NCBI GenBank assembly: GCA_907165135.1
Contig: OU015568.1
Span: forward strand, 10,796,501 to 10,860,500
Direction of reading: 5' to 3'
DNA length: 64,000 bases
Source: Oikopleura dioica
Taxonomy: Eukaryota > Chordata > Appendicularia > Copelata > Oikopleuridae
The notes under the pieces are model-generated. The model searched no databases, had not been told where the DNA came from, and was given only the letters and a program-made list of their open reading frames with translations. The number at the start of each line of letters is the position of its first letter. Positions within the stretch are counted from its first letter, which is position 1. This document shows, in pieces, positions 10,641 to 22,891 of this stretch. A program made the translations under genes and the position numbers.

Positions 10641-12193
10641 ATGAAATTGAGCGCTTTTTTACTTGGTCTCGTTGTGAGCGATGAACAGAAGGCAATGGAT
10701 TCTGTCCGATCACTCGGCTGGGAATTTCTCTTCAGGTAAGATAAATAAGCGCTCGTTTTTAATAAGTTAAAGAAACACAAATCTTGCAAAAGGAAATACA
10801 GTAGTATCGCCGCTCTCTATCGTCAGTGCTTTGTACATGCTTGCAGAAGGTACAGATGGTAAAGCGAATTTGGAAATACAAGAAGCGCTCAACGTAACAA
10901 ACAATCCTGCTTATGTCGAAGAATACAGTCATCTTGTCAAAGAACTGAAGAACAATCCGATCGAGAGTGAGGAGAATTCCGAGTATACGCTTGAGCTTGC
11001 AAATGGCGCATTTTATCAGCAAAAGTTCCAGGGCGGCGATATTGCAGTTTTTGCCGAGGTACGATAACCGGCAATTAAGAAAATGCTGATAATTTTTTTA
11101 GAGACTTCATGCTAATTTCATCGAAAACGTTGGGGACATCAAAGGAGTAGACTTTCATAAAGCTCAAGAAGCAACGGATGTTATCAACTCTTGGGTTGAA
11201 GAAAAGACGCATGGCAAGATTCCAACGATTTTTGATGAGCCTCTTGATCAAAATACACTTCTCGTTCTTGCAAGCTCGCTTTACTACAAGGTTAAAGATT
11301 TGGAGAAACAAGGTTTAAACCATTTTAGGCTGAGTGGAAAAGCAAGTTTGAAGAAGAAAAGCCTGGCCAAGTCTGGTTCGGAGAGTATGACGAAGACACG
11401 AACGTTGAATTTATCTATCAAACAGAGAGATTCAGCCATGCGAAGAACGTCTGCCTTAATTATCCCTGCAAGGACAACGATTTACGACTGAATGTTGTCG
11501 AGATTCCTATGAATGGCAAACGAGAACATGGCGATTATGTTAGCCACTTCAATATGAGTAAGACTATACTGAAAACAAAAAATCTTGAACGATTGAAGAT
11601 ATTTGGTACATCGCACCAAAACAAACTCGAGCGATGCGCAGGCACCAAACTATTACGAAGGCGAACGACGAAATGGTCAGAGAAATCATTCAAGCTCGAT
11701 CTGCTGATTACAGGGAGCATATTCCCACGAAGGAATACCTAAGGAGCAGTTTAGTTTGACCGATGTTAGCATGAAAGATTCTTGGAAAAAAAACTTGGTA
11801 AAGACTGATGATTCCAAAGTTCTCTGTGCAAACCGCCGTCGACATGAAATCCCAACTGAAAGAAATGGGAATCAATCAAGTATTCGATGGTGGTGCCGAC
11901 TTCTCACCGATTTTCGGAGACATGGAAGATCTTGACGTTGTTGTTCAAAGCGTCAACCACAAAGTGCAACTCGACGTGGATGAAAATGGAATGGAAGGAT
12001 CCGCCGCTACTGCGATGGCCTTAGCTTTCAGGAGGTAAGGATGAAAAGAAATTTGATAATCAACCCGGATGCAACTGGCATCGGGCTACAAAAATAATTG
12101 CAAAGTCTTCAAGGCCGCGTAGTAGCTGACTTCGCTATTAAAGATATGGATAACTGTGTGACTAACACCTTAGCCCAAGTTAAACAGCACTAG
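10641..12193 (+). CDS. Serpin-family protein
   Basis: The first exon (10641-10735) encodes a short hydrophobic start (MKLSAFLLGLVVSDEQKAMD) that may be a signal peptide. Later exons carry serpin blocks: NTVVSPLSIVSALYMLAEGT (helix B), ANGAFYQQKF, VINSWVEEKTHGKIP, LLVLASSLYYK|AEWKSKF (strand 3A), IPKFSVQTAVDMKSQLKEMG and the hinge LDVDENGMEGSAATA that precedes the reactive loop. The final exon (from about 12109) gives a shortened C-terminal strand region and TAG at 12191. Small alanines in the hinge fit an inhibitory serpin, but the region after it lacks the usual PF pair. Around 11745-11805 the frame cannot be joined cleanly by canonical sites, so an indel or unusual intron is likely there. 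Confidence 0.8.
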
Positions 12194-13064
12194 AAAAAAT
12201 AAAATGCCATTTCGCTTGGCTTTATTATGGTTGTCGTTAGAAGTTCTAACTTATAACTGTTAAAGTGGATCGAAATTGAGCAAATTTTCTAGTGCGAGGT
12301 CCCCGCGAAGATTAGACATCAACTCGCCGTTCTACTTTTCCGTCACTAATCGAAAGTACACCTCCGAAAGTACAATATCTGCCAACGTTCCCATATTTGT
12401 TGGCAAAATTTCCAACCCCTAATTGATCAATAAAGTTCCCTTTGCTTTGTTTTATCTCCTGTCGACCTCGAACGCTTATCAAGCCGCTTGTTTTGACGCA
12501 TCTTTCCAGTCCAGTGTCCTGTCTTTTGAAGATTGTTTAAACGCTCTTCCGGGTGAAGGAATTCTAGCAATTCCAGTATTATTTGCCGGAAGGAAGGTGG
12601 TGCGAAAAAATCGAATTTCCAGCAGCGTAAAACAGCATGAAATTTGGCGTCACGCATTGGGGCGCCCCGGGGGTACGATGAAGCTGATAAGGAAAATAGA
12701 TCATTTCGGACTGTGAACAACCGGCGGGTATCACCCTGGCTTAGCCAAGCACTTGACAGGCGCCACTCACATTTTACAAATTGTCTTTTTTGCGCCTCTT
12801 TTTTCTGCTGAATCACTTCCATTGTACGTGTCCCTTCAAGAGAAAATTTTGTAAGCGCTGCTTTTCAATTCAGCAATCTCGTTCACAAAGAGGCCTTAGA
12901 TAGGGCCCTCGCCTCCGTCTTAAACAAGCCTCCATCTAAGGTGAGTTGTCAGAGAGTCTTTTGAAGAGATTAGCGAATACATCCGGACGCCATTATAGAC
13001 AAGACTCGTGCTGATTTTAGCGAAATTACAGAGGAATTTAGACCGCTAGAGAACACGCACCAAA
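12194..13064. other. Intergenic, no gene recognised
   Basis: Contains the serpin 3' end with AATAAA at about 12198, then about 850 bases without a frame I trust. Open frames on both strands around 12425-12820 lack ATG starts or domain signals. The last part probably holds the promoter and 5' UTR of the next gene. Confidence 0.4.
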
Positions 13065-13923
13065 ATGAAGATCTTCGCCTTTTTCCTTTCATTCACAATG
13101 GCCAAAGACGTTAGTGTTACTTGTAACACAAATCCGTTCTACAACAAACTTTCAAAATGCGTTATTGACGATTGTACATCAAGGTAAGCGCAAATTAGCA
13201 CATCTCGAACGTCATAGAACTAACCGCAAGAATTCGACTTAGCTTTGCCGGCCAAGAGTCCTTCTTTTGCGGAGATCCCATGACTAGATTATGACGATAA
13301 AAAGTGCACTGAATTTTCACTAATAATTTACTAGGCGATGTATTGAAACAACCTGTAATGTGAGATCTGATGGCTCGCTAGATGGACCGGAAGATTGTCA
13401 AATATTGACGGACCTTCGATACAATAAGCTTTTACCAAAGGAAAGTTTAACAGCGGTTTTGTTTCTTTTTATCGGATTCAGTATTTTAATGCCTTACGTA
13501 GGAGCTTCAAGATCCGGTGATGAAATATCAAAATAAGCGAGATTATTATGAGGTAAGTTCTAATTTCAAGATGAAGTTCTAATTTTTCTTTCAAAGAGTT
13601 CCGCTGATTTCGACTACGACTGTCTCTACGAGTCAGATGACGAGGAACTGAACACAAACTGCCGGAAATTAGTTCAACCCGAACGCCCAACTGCTGTTCT
13701 AGTGCACACGACAACGCCCTGCTCATGGCTTGACTTGCTGATCCTAACTATTGGTTCCTGCCTCGGCTTCATTAGCATAATTATGCTGATTCTGTGTTAT
13801 TTTAAATGGTAAATTCTCACCATTTGCCCGTCAAAAATCATAGTGTTGTTTAGCAAAGGGCTGTATTGTTTCGCGCCAGATATTAGCACAGCTGAACGTG
13901 AGAAGATGCTTCAACTTTCTTGA
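13065..13923 (+). CDS. Cysteine-rich protein with signal peptide and two membrane helices
   Basis: Five exons can be chained: the first begins MKIFAFFLSFTMAKDVSV (likely signal peptide), the second carries a Cys-containing ectodomain and a hydrophobic helix (TAVLFLFIGFSILMPY), a 15-nt micro-exon encodes RDYYE, and the fourth has an acidic loop then a second helix (LLILTIGSCLGFISIIMLILC). The last encodes KGLYCFAPD and ends at TGA 13921. If the micro-exon is skipped, a shorter form stops after ...SGDEISK. AATAAATAATAAATAAA follows at about 14030. No family was recognised; it may be a lineage-specific membrane protein. Confidence 0.55.
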
Positions 13924-14776
13924 ATGGAGAAACTGATGACATTTGTCTTCTCGAATAAGATGATATCATTGAAACAACACCGCCCATGTCCCCACCGAAA
14001 TGTTCATTCTTCAACATTCCCTGTCAATAAATAATAAATAAAAATAGTTTTCTTTTTTCTTCGGCAAATTAGAGGTTGATAACATTAGAATGTGTGGAGG
14101 AATTCATAGATATCATTAAACAGTTTCAATGTTTATTCTCGTACTCTACACTGTAGAGTCTACAGAGTCCTTAGACATACCGTATGTCACATACGACTTG
14201 ATTTTTACAGAAGAGTAACGTTGAACCTTGCAAAACATCGTTGGATGGGCATCGGACATTGTTTGGGGTCGAGTTCGATGATCTGATGCTCTTCGCCCGG
14301 GCTAGTGAAGAGCTCCCGTTGAAACCACACTTGACCGTCCATGATGTCAGCCTGTTCAGCTACGGCCTTGAATTTTTCTCCTCTCCATCTAAGCAGTATG
14401 CAATAATTGTCAATAATAAAAATTTTCGAGTGACTTGCAATTTTATATTTTTATTCACATAAAGTAATGTTATCAATTACCTTTGGCCAAGTACAAATGA
14501 AAATCGAGTAAACAGACAACCCCATAAATTGTCAATTTTTTTTCTTCTCGCTTGAACTTGAGCTTCCATCCAGACTCAGTGACCTCCCAGTTATTACCCC
14601 AAAAAACTTCACGAGGTATCTCTTGAAATTATTTATTTGTTTTCAATCATCTAAATTTAAACGGAAATTCTCCTTTTTCTTGAGGTCTATTTCAAGATGG
14701 TACACATTCACACCATTCAATTTTTGATGGTACACACTTTACCCCCTTTCCCCTTTTATGCGCCAAAAGAGGGAAT
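13924..14776. other. Intergenic before the satellite
   Basis: Holds the 3' end of the previous gene. A 73-codon frame at 14241-14462 has a plausible composition but no intron partners or recognisable domain. Nothing else was identified. Confidence 0.35.
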
Positions 14777-15291
14777 GACGACTAGGTTCGTGAGGACTAG
14801 GTTCGTGTGACTAGGTTCGTGGGGGTTCTGCCAGAGTATTGAAATCGGCCTTTATTTTGGGGCAGTAAGGGAAATGGGTTGATGACTAGGTTCGTGTGAC
14901 TAGGTTCGTGAAATTTTAGATAGAAAAAATTTTGGGGCAGTAAGGGAAATGGGTTGATGACTAGGTTCGTGTGACTAGGTTCGTGAAATTTTAGATAGAA
15001 AAAATTTTGGGGCAGTAAGGGAAACGGGTTGATGACTAGGTTCGTGTGACTAGGTTCGTGAAATTTTAGATAGAAAAAATTTTGGGGCAGTAAGGGAAAC
15101 GGGTTGATGACTAGGTTCGGGTGACTAGGTTCGTGAAATTTTAGATAGAAAAAATTTTGGGGCAGTAAGGGAAACGGGTTGATGACTAGGTTCGTGTGAC
15201 TAGGTTCGTGAAATTTTAGATAGAAAAAATTTTGGGGCAGTAAGGGAAACGGGTTGATGACTAGGTTCGTGTGACTAGGTTCGTGAAATTT
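14777..15291 (+). repeat. 75-bp tandem satellite, left array
   Basis: Six copies of a 75-bp unit begin with GATGACTAGG at 14881, 14956, 15031, 15106, 15181 and 15256, with very few differences. Each unit holds two copies of the core GACTAGGTTCGTG and one GGGGCAGTAAGGGAAA block. Extra core copies lie at 14779-14820. Confidence 0.92.
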
Positions 15292-15430
15292 AAAAAATGA
15301 AAAAATGTGGGACTATATTTGCCAAATAAGTATCCCCCACCCCCGTATAAGCCGCTAGGCTCTCACAATGTTTTATTTAAACTTTTAATTTTAAAGCCTA
15401 ACCCTAACAAACAAAAAATAAAATAAACAA

Positions 15431-16000
15431 CGAACCTTGTCTTCACGAACTTAGTCTTCACGAACTTAGTCTTCACGAACCTAGTCACGCGAACCTAGTC
15501 ATCAACCCATTCCCTTGCTGCCCCAAAATTTTCCTCTTTAAAATTTCACGAACCTAGTCACAGGAACCTTGTCATCAAGCCATTTCCCTTACTGCCCCAA
15601 AATGGTGAAGATACAAAAAAATACATATAAAAATCCAAATTTCACGAACCTAGTCACACGAACCTAGTCTTCACGAACCTAGTCTTCACGAACCTAGTCA
15701 CACGAACCTAGTCTTCACGAACTTAGTCTTCACGAACTTAGTCTTCACGAACCTAGTCACACGAACCTAGTCATCAACCAATTTCCCTTACTGCCCTAAA
15801 ATTTTTCTATTTAAAATTTCACGAACTTAGTCACACGAACCTAGTCATCAACCCATTTCCCTTACTGCCCCAAAATGGTGAAGATACAAAAAATGCATAT
15901 AAAATCCAAATTTCACGAACCTAGTCACACGAACCATTTTTTCCAACATGGCACCCACGAACCTAGTCACACGAACCTAGTCCTCACGAACCTAGTCATC
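15431..16000 (-). repeat. Same satellite, inverted right array
   Basis: The reverse complement of the core (CACGAACCTAGTC) and of the GGGGCAGTAAGGGAAA block recur here with more variable spacing and some CACGAACTTAGTC variants. Together with 14777-15291 it makes a large interrupted palindrome around a 140-bp AT-rich spacer. Confidence 0.9.
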
Positions 16001-17664
16001 GGTCTCCCAAAAGAGCTCTCGAAATGCGAGCATAAATTTCACAGAGAACATCCGCAGGTACCTCCGCCTGATTTTTAACAATTTCCGGAAACAGCAAAGT
16101 ATTTTTCAAAACTGATAACAAAAAATCAGATATTTTGTTGCATCCACCTCAAAGATGAGAATCAGGTTGAGTACCTGACCTGGAAACACGCGGCTCAAGA
16201 ATATTTTACTTTCGCTACAGCTGGATAAGCTGACCTAGAATGAAAGTTTTATAAATAAGAAAACATTTCCTTCGCGCTGGAAAGGACAATCAAATTGGTG
16301 CGCATCCAATTAATGCATCCGTTGCAAAATACTTCGTACTGTGCAAGGGCAGATGGAGGAAACACAAAACCTTCTCCAAAGTTGATACTTTCGTCGATCG
16401 TAAATCGATCACGGAAATCGCGTCTTTGCCTCGAAAATCAATTGCAAGACGAGAGCTGAGTCCTCATCCTTTCGGACAGATGTTTCTTACGGGCTTCTTG
16501 GAGTACTTAGCCCACTTTTGTTGGACTGCGAATTTGCGCTGTTTGAATATCGCGCAATTGCCGCCTTATCGACATCTGGGAAGTTGATGGAAATAAAGGG
16601 CTGAAAACAATGGCGGAAACGAGGCCTCAGCGAAATTTTACGAGCTTTTTGATAGTTTGAAATCAAAGAACTTTCCAATTTACTGCTCTCAGATGATAAT
16701 CACTTTCGAATTCTATTGTTCCCTTGAAATTGCTTTCCTCGAATGAAGATATGAAGGTAATTATCAACTGGTTTGTACTTTTGAAAAATTGATGGAACTC
16801 GTCTTTGAAGAGGCAATCACGTGCATAACCATGCTGCCACAGCAAGCTTTATTTTTGTTGATTTTGGGAAGTTAAAAGGGCTTATTTGTGTTCAACACAG
16901 AACAGATGGAACCCTCTATCTCTGTCTAAATTTTAAAATCTTACATTGGATGGTGAATTGATAGTTTCGTGTAAATAAAAGACTGCTTTGGGACGATTGT
17001 TTTGAAGATGCTACCGTCATACTGCTACCGTCTTACAACAACTTACGAATAATAAAATTGTTCAATTAGAGTAGGCTTATTTTTCAGGTGGCTCTTACTA
17101 GAGGTTACTACAGACAGGGATAGTTTAAGTATTATTGCCACGTAATACTTGGAAATTGATCGACATTTTGACATCGCGCACGTTAATTAGGATCAAAATA
17201 AGTGTCAAGGTCGGTAATCCCCTTTTCGGACGAGGTACCTCCGCCCAGGGCCAAGGTTCATTGACTTTTGTGCGAGCTGCGCGCGTTTAAAATTGCGCAC
17301 TTTGACGCGCACCTTGTCCAATCGGCTTCCGTAAAGGGGTCTCTTCCCGAGCGCCCTCACCCCTGCCCGCGTTGATCTGCGCGCAAAATATTTCCCTACA
17401 TCCAGTCGAGAAACAATTTATAACCAGCCACGCGACAGAGAATTACCTACTCTTTCCTTCCTTCAACGCTTCTAACAGGTATTCTAGATTGCTTTGGTTA
17501 TTATTTTTGCAACTGAAAAACATCTTTAGTTCTCTAAAGTCCCTTTTTTCGGAACATTCATTTATCCATTTTTACCCCCATTTAGTCCCCCATTCACCCT
17601 CTGTAACAACGAATGTACTAAAACCTCGAACAAGCAAGAAAATCGAAGAGATAGACGAAAAAGA
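16001..17664. other. Intergenic, Cdc25 upstream region
   Basis: About 1.6 kb with no recognised gene. A GC-rich patch at 17220-17390 with several GCGCGC/TTTGACGCGC motifs lies about 300 bases upstream of the Cdc25 start and is the best candidate for its promoter, possibly with E2F-type sites. That is inference from motif shape only. Confidence 0.35.
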
Positions 17665-19301
17665 ATGATCACGCTGACCCCTGTGGCTAAACGGCTGCAG
17701 CTCTCAAACGTCTCGGACACCTCAACCGACGATGTTTTCGATGCGATGGACGTTGATAGTGAGTAAATTTCACCTGCGGGAAAAGGTCGCTTTTCGAAAA
17801 CAACAGTTTTTAATAAAAACTTTTATATCAAAAAGCTCATTCAATAAGGATTATAAAAAGTTGACTTCTTTGTCTTCTTGATGACGCGTGATTCAAAATT
17901 TCATTAAAATTTACTCCTTTCTTTAGGCCCAGCTGGAGCGCGAAGCCGTTCCCCATCGTCCCCCTTCATGTCCCCACTGGCACTGCGTTCTGCGGAGAAC
18001 TCGAACACTGAGCCCATAGAGCCGCCCGCTGGTAGTTCGCCAACAGTCGGCCTGAAACGCCACGGCTTCCTCGTCATCAGAAAACGACGGTCGACGTTTA
18101 ACGATCGTTTGGCGATTCGGAAGAAGCGGACGTCGAGTCCTCTGCGCCCGTTAAATCGCCCTACTACGCCCGATGATTACATCCTGAAAGAGGTGAAACT
18201 CGTGTCTTCTAATTTACGATGCTAACGGAAATCAAAAGGATAATTTGTGTTCTACTGATGATGCAGGAATGGACTCGCTAATGTCAGCGCCGATCATAAA
18301 AAGACCGACTGGAAGAAACATTCTTCGAAGAAAAAGTGCCCTTCCCTTGGACAATACGTCCAGCTCGCCGATATCTGTACGCCCACAGTAAGTGACTTTC
18401 TTGACGGCGATAAATCATCTATATTTTCTCAGACGAACGATGAGCCTTTGTTCTCCGGCCTTCCGTGAAATCAGAATGCGGACAAATTCGCTTGGCGAGC
18501 ACCAAATTCCCACAGGTAAATTGATCATTTTCATGGCGAATCGGGACACGTTCCATTTTCAGCATCAGCAGAAGCACTCAATCCACTGATGGATAACCAA
18601 AACATGCCAGGCGATCAACTTGCCTTGCCGCTTACGACCGTTGGGAAACACTCCGACCTCCGCTACATTTCTACCGAGACAATGGCAAACCTGTTAGATG
18701 AAAAATTTTCTATAGGTATGGGTAGCTGGGAAAACCCTTTCGACACGTTTATTAACCTTTCAGACTACGAGGTGATCGACGCACGCTATCCATACGAGTT
18801 CAATGGCGGCCACATCAAAGGCGCCAGAAATTTGTTCACAAAAGATATGGTCAGTCAGTCTTCCTTGATTTCAACTCATATTCCCATCTAGATTAATGAA
18901 GCCTTTTTCGGCGAAAACACGCCTCCAGTGGAAGAAGGCTCAAAAAAGAAAATCTTAGTTTTCCACTGCGAGTTTAGCTCTGAGCGAGCACCGTCAATGA
19001 TGAAGCACCTGCGAAAACGCGATCGAGCCAAAAACCGATATCCAAAATTGGACTACCCGGAGATTTATGTCCTCAAGGGGGTTATAAGGTAATATTTCCA
19101 ATATGACTTTATCGATTGAAGTTTCTTTAGGCATTTTACTTCTGTAAGAAAATAACAAACAAGGAGCAGTATTTGGAGCCAAATAAATACACGCCTATGC
19201 TAGACAAGGAATACGCAGATGATCTCAAACATTTCAGAAGAAAATGCAAAACTGCTCCCGTTGGCGACGGCTTCGGTGGGCGCCAGATCAAGTTCAGCTG
19301 A
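17665..19301 (+). CDS. Cdc25-type dual-specificity phosphatase
   Basis: The long regulatory N-terminus is Ser/Pro/Arg rich with many SP and TP sites (for example [11 protein letters not shown]), typical of Cdk-regulated Cdc25. The catalytic rhodanese-fold domain follows: [20 protein letters not shown], the active-site loop [10 protein letters not shown] (HCX5R, Cys nucleophile present) and [10 protein letters not shown]. The last exon (from about 19132) gives the C-terminal [19 protein letters not shown] block and TGA at 19299. It removes inhibitory phosphates from Cdk1/Cdk2 to drive the cell cycle. Introns are about 40-60 nt except the first (about 165 nt). All catalytic residues are intact, so it should be active. 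Confidence 0.92.
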
Positions 19302-19693
19302 AACAGATTGTACAATTTTGAACGAGAAAACTCGCTCCTTCTGTACAGGCTATATATTCGAAGTTTTTACTCGTTGTCACCAACTTTTAAAAGAAAATAA
19401 AGTTGTGTAATGTTGCACAAACTTAAATCAACGTTCATTTTTATACAGAATGAGGTTTTGCTTTATTTACACGAGGTTTTAAATTGGAAATGTCCAACTT
19501 TACTTGTGCTTCTTCAAATGAATCTTCAGGTCTTTGTTACACTGGCGAATGAATTTGCAGATTTCCGCTGCTAAACTTAAATTGCCGGATTTCTTCGATG
19601 AGCTTGTCGATTGATACAAATTTTCTGATACTTTTTCGAATTCGTGCTTTTTGATGATTTATAACTGCTCACGTTTGGAAAGTTTTCTGAGTT
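19302..19693. other. Convergent 3' ends
   Basis: The 3' flanks of Cdc25 (plus) and of the RhoGEF (minus) meet here. AATAAA is present on the plus strand at about 19397. No gene was seen. Confidence 0.5.
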
Positions 19694-21276
19694 TCAAAAC
19701 CATTCCTTTATCTTCGCGAATCCAATCTCCAACTTGAGCAAATACTGCCACTTCTCTCTATCTTTCTTGTTCTTGATATACACCTGCATTAGCGCACAGC
19801 TTTTAAGTCCGTCCTGCTTTTCATAAATTCTAAAGAGACCATTTTCGCAAGAGAACGTCGTCCGTGCTAGGTCGAAGCGATTTTTGAGCTTGAGCCCGCC
19901 ATCACCCGTCCTAGCGCAGAAAACGAGCTGGTTGTCGAAAAGGTAAAGCATGACGGATTCTCGTACTGCTGATTGATACAAAATGCCTTCTGAGTAAAAT
20001 ACCAGTTCTGACGAAGTGTGCTTGAGAGAAGGGCCTGTCCATTGGTGGACCTAAGATTGGGCTCATTTTCATAGAAAAAGTTGGTCGAACCTTATTTTGC
20101 CAAGTATCGATTTCAAGGAAGACTTCGTTTGATTTCTTCTCTTCGTTGATTTCATCAAGTAGTCCCTTGAATCTTGCGGCCAAATTGGCCACTGTCGCTT
20201 TTGTCGAGTCATCCTCGCATATTTTAGCTAAAGCCTCTATTTGCAGAGGATACTTACAGATTCGCTGCACTGGACACAATAAGTAACTGTAGTTATAGCT
20301 CATAGAATGTCAGTTTAATTTGGCAAAAAAGCTTCAAGTAATCATAAAATTGTCACTTTGTGAGCTCTTTACTTGACAGGGGCAGATGCACCATCGTCTT
20401 GTCCTTTGATCTGCACTTGTTGAGGACTTCAGCGTGGATCGGGCTACTGGCGTAGAGCTTTTGCAAATATTTTGCACTCTCGTCAAATTTTGTGCAATAT
20501 GCTTTGTACAGGTAGAAGTGTTTAAAATAGGATTGGAAAAGGTTGACCAGCTCGTGTACCGAGCACTGGACAGATGCAGTCACCATGCGCCGTAATTTCC
20601 GGTGAAAGATCAAGTGAAATTCATACAAAGATTTTATGTTACCAAAGATTTTCGTCACTTGTTCATTAGTGAACAACTTGCTCCCAATCACTGCGGTCAT
20701 GTACTGATCGCAAACGTGGGAGAGCGATGAAACGTATTCCGTCTCATTTGCAAGCAACTCGTCGATAATTTTAATTTTTTACGCTGGAATCTGCTGTCGT
20801 AGGGATTTGCCGTTTGAGCACTCTGTGTTTTGACCGCTTTGTACAAATCCAAAGGGTGGCTCGATTCTTCTACTACTGAAACAAATGTTGCAGAAAATTT
20901 TCAAAGGCAGGTTTTCTTACCGCGAACAAATGCAGTACTAAACCAGCCTTCTCGGTTGTTACATTCTCCCCACCACCAATCATGGTCGGCGGAATCGATC
21001 ACTCTTACCATATCTTTCGAGGTTTTGCAAAGAAAAATTTGATAAAAAAGCTAAAAAAGACAAAATCGATTGTTATTGCAAAGCCATTCCTCCAACATTT
21101 AGCGCTAGCTCATCAGAATTGATGGCATCGTGGCGGTAAATGCATCTGCAGTAAAGCTACTTTGAGTTTCACTAATTCATCCAGTTCTCATGCAAAAAGC
21201 GAGACTTCTGTAATTATGGAACCCGTTCCTTCACATCAGAGTGATCTGATGCATAGTCAGAATCCGAGTCGGCCAT
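19694..21276 (-). CDS. SH3-DH-PH Rho guanine-nucleotide exchange factor
   Basis: Reading from ATG at 21276 downward: an acidic start MADSDSDYASDHSD; an SH3 domain split by an intron, with CIYRHDAINSDELAL and the diagnostic DHDWWWGECNNREGWF at about 20950-21000; a DH domain (LANETEYVSSLSHVCDQYM, FQSYFKHFYLYKAYC, CPVQRICKYPLQIEALAK); and a PH domain (SSELVFYSEG, SVMLYLFDNQLVFCAR, WQYLLKLE) ending at 19694. The SH3-DH-PH order and the CPVQRICKYPLQ wording fit the collybistin/Asef group (ARHGEF9/ARHGEF4), which activate Cdc42 or Rac. The subgroup call is inference. It is independent of the RhoGEF at 1-2380, which has no SH3. Confidence 0.88.
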
Positions 21277-22891
21277 TTTCTCTCTTGGTAAAAAAGGGAT
21301 TTTAGTAATGACATTTTGTTTGCGAAATGAAAATAAATATGATACTTATGATGCTGTTTAGAGCGTTTGTTTATCTCTTATCGTTTTACACACGTGTTTC
21401 AAACAAGGTTGATAGAAACAAGATAGAGATAAACGGTTTATCATAAACCTTTTATGTTGAAACAAACATTTTAGATATATCAAATGATGTCAAAAAGAAT
21501 CAACTTTTAATTTAATAAACCATCAAAAACGTATCATTGACCTAGAATAGTCTTGACTCAAGACTCTTGAGTATACCTTCGATTTTCTCTACATTTCTCT
21601 TTTTATATAAAATGCTTACTTAGTAAATCTGCAATCCAGCGCTTCGTCTACTTCACCAGCTGTTCTGAGTGTGAGCTCGTCTGTAGAATCCGCAGAGCGC
21701 GTATCGGTAAATCGGACAGCGCCGCCGTGCGCGATTCACGGGTGGTGTTTCCACCGCCACCTGCTTCATCACCTTAATTCCGTGGCGGAGGAGCAAGCCG
21801 CCACCCGCAAAGAATCACCGCGCGATGACGGACCGTTGTAAACCGTCTTTGCATCGAATCTACTGTTATCAAATTGAAGATATAATCAGATTTGAATAGA
21901 AATCGAGTTTTTTGGTTTACCTGGGATCAGGGCGAACGAGGCCGAGTCAGAATCCTGTCAAATGGGTAGATTCAATTAAAATTAAGTAACGACTAGAACG
22001 CTTAGAATGGCGCGAGACTAGTTCAATTGTAACGGTGGCGTGAAAACGCATGTCACAATTCATATCTTAGAATAAAAGACTCTGAGTCAAGTTTTTAGAT
22101 GTCGGATTCGATGATTTTTGATAAAAAGGATGAATAAAATGCAAAACTCAAGTCAAAATAATTCAATAGATTGTTCATTTTTGCCGAAAACAACGTAAAA
22201 ATTTTATATCTAACATTCTTTATAAACGGCCTTTAAGTTTCCTTCCATGTGTTTGATTACTTACTTCTATGTAAAATCTAATTTTAACTAAATTATCGAT
22301 GTTAATAGCTCCCCATTGTTGGCAGAGTAACTAACCTTCGGTTTTTCTAATGCAGTATTCGCTGAATAGTGATCTTTCAATTAGTTCGAATTGAACGGCT
22401 TACTCGTTTACGGCCTCATTAGCGGCCAGCTCAACTTAACGAACTTGATTAACCAAATTAAGACAATGTCGGTTAGCTCTCATTATCAACTTGCACAAGT
22501 TGTCTGCTTAGGATTTCGTAGACTCAAAGGTTATATAAGACGATCAATTTAATTTTCATTAGTGGATATTTAGGTATATTTTTGGCGCTGTAAATGAGGC
22601 ACACGAGTATCAGACTTTCATTAGTGGCTTTTTAAAAAGTTTAAATTGATCAAGTGCTCACACGGTTGAGCCTCGATAGAAAAATTCTTGTTACCGCATA
22701 GTTTCAACTTATTAAAAACTCCATAAGCGCCGGTAATTTCAATTTCTTCCTAGAAGACAAATTGATAGTTTATATTTTGCGGTTTTGCCGTATGACTTCG
22801 TTACTTTGTATCATCCTCAAATTGAATCTTGGTTGGACGGGGCGGCTTACCTTTTATAATAAAGCGGAAACACTCGTGTTAGACCCGAGAG
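21277..22891. other. Intergenic, no gene recognised
   Basis: About 1.6 kb of AT-rich DNA. A GC-rich patch at 21690-21830 contains imperfect inverted segments around GCGCGATTC and GAATCACCGCGCG and may be a decayed short element. No RNA gene was recognised. Confidence 0.4.

Noticed and set aside
12427-12822. 131-codon minus frame
   Set aside because: No domain, no intron partners and an odd composition; the matching plus frame starts with TTG.
14777-16000. CRISPR-like array
   Set aside because: Units are contiguous 75-bp satellite copies without unique spacers, and the host is eukaryotic.
15875-16078. Frame with HEPSHTN repeats
   Set aside because: Direct translation of the satellite core, not a gene.
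21690-21840. Possible structured RNA or short element
   Set aside because: The inverted segments are imperfect and I could not define ends or a known fold.
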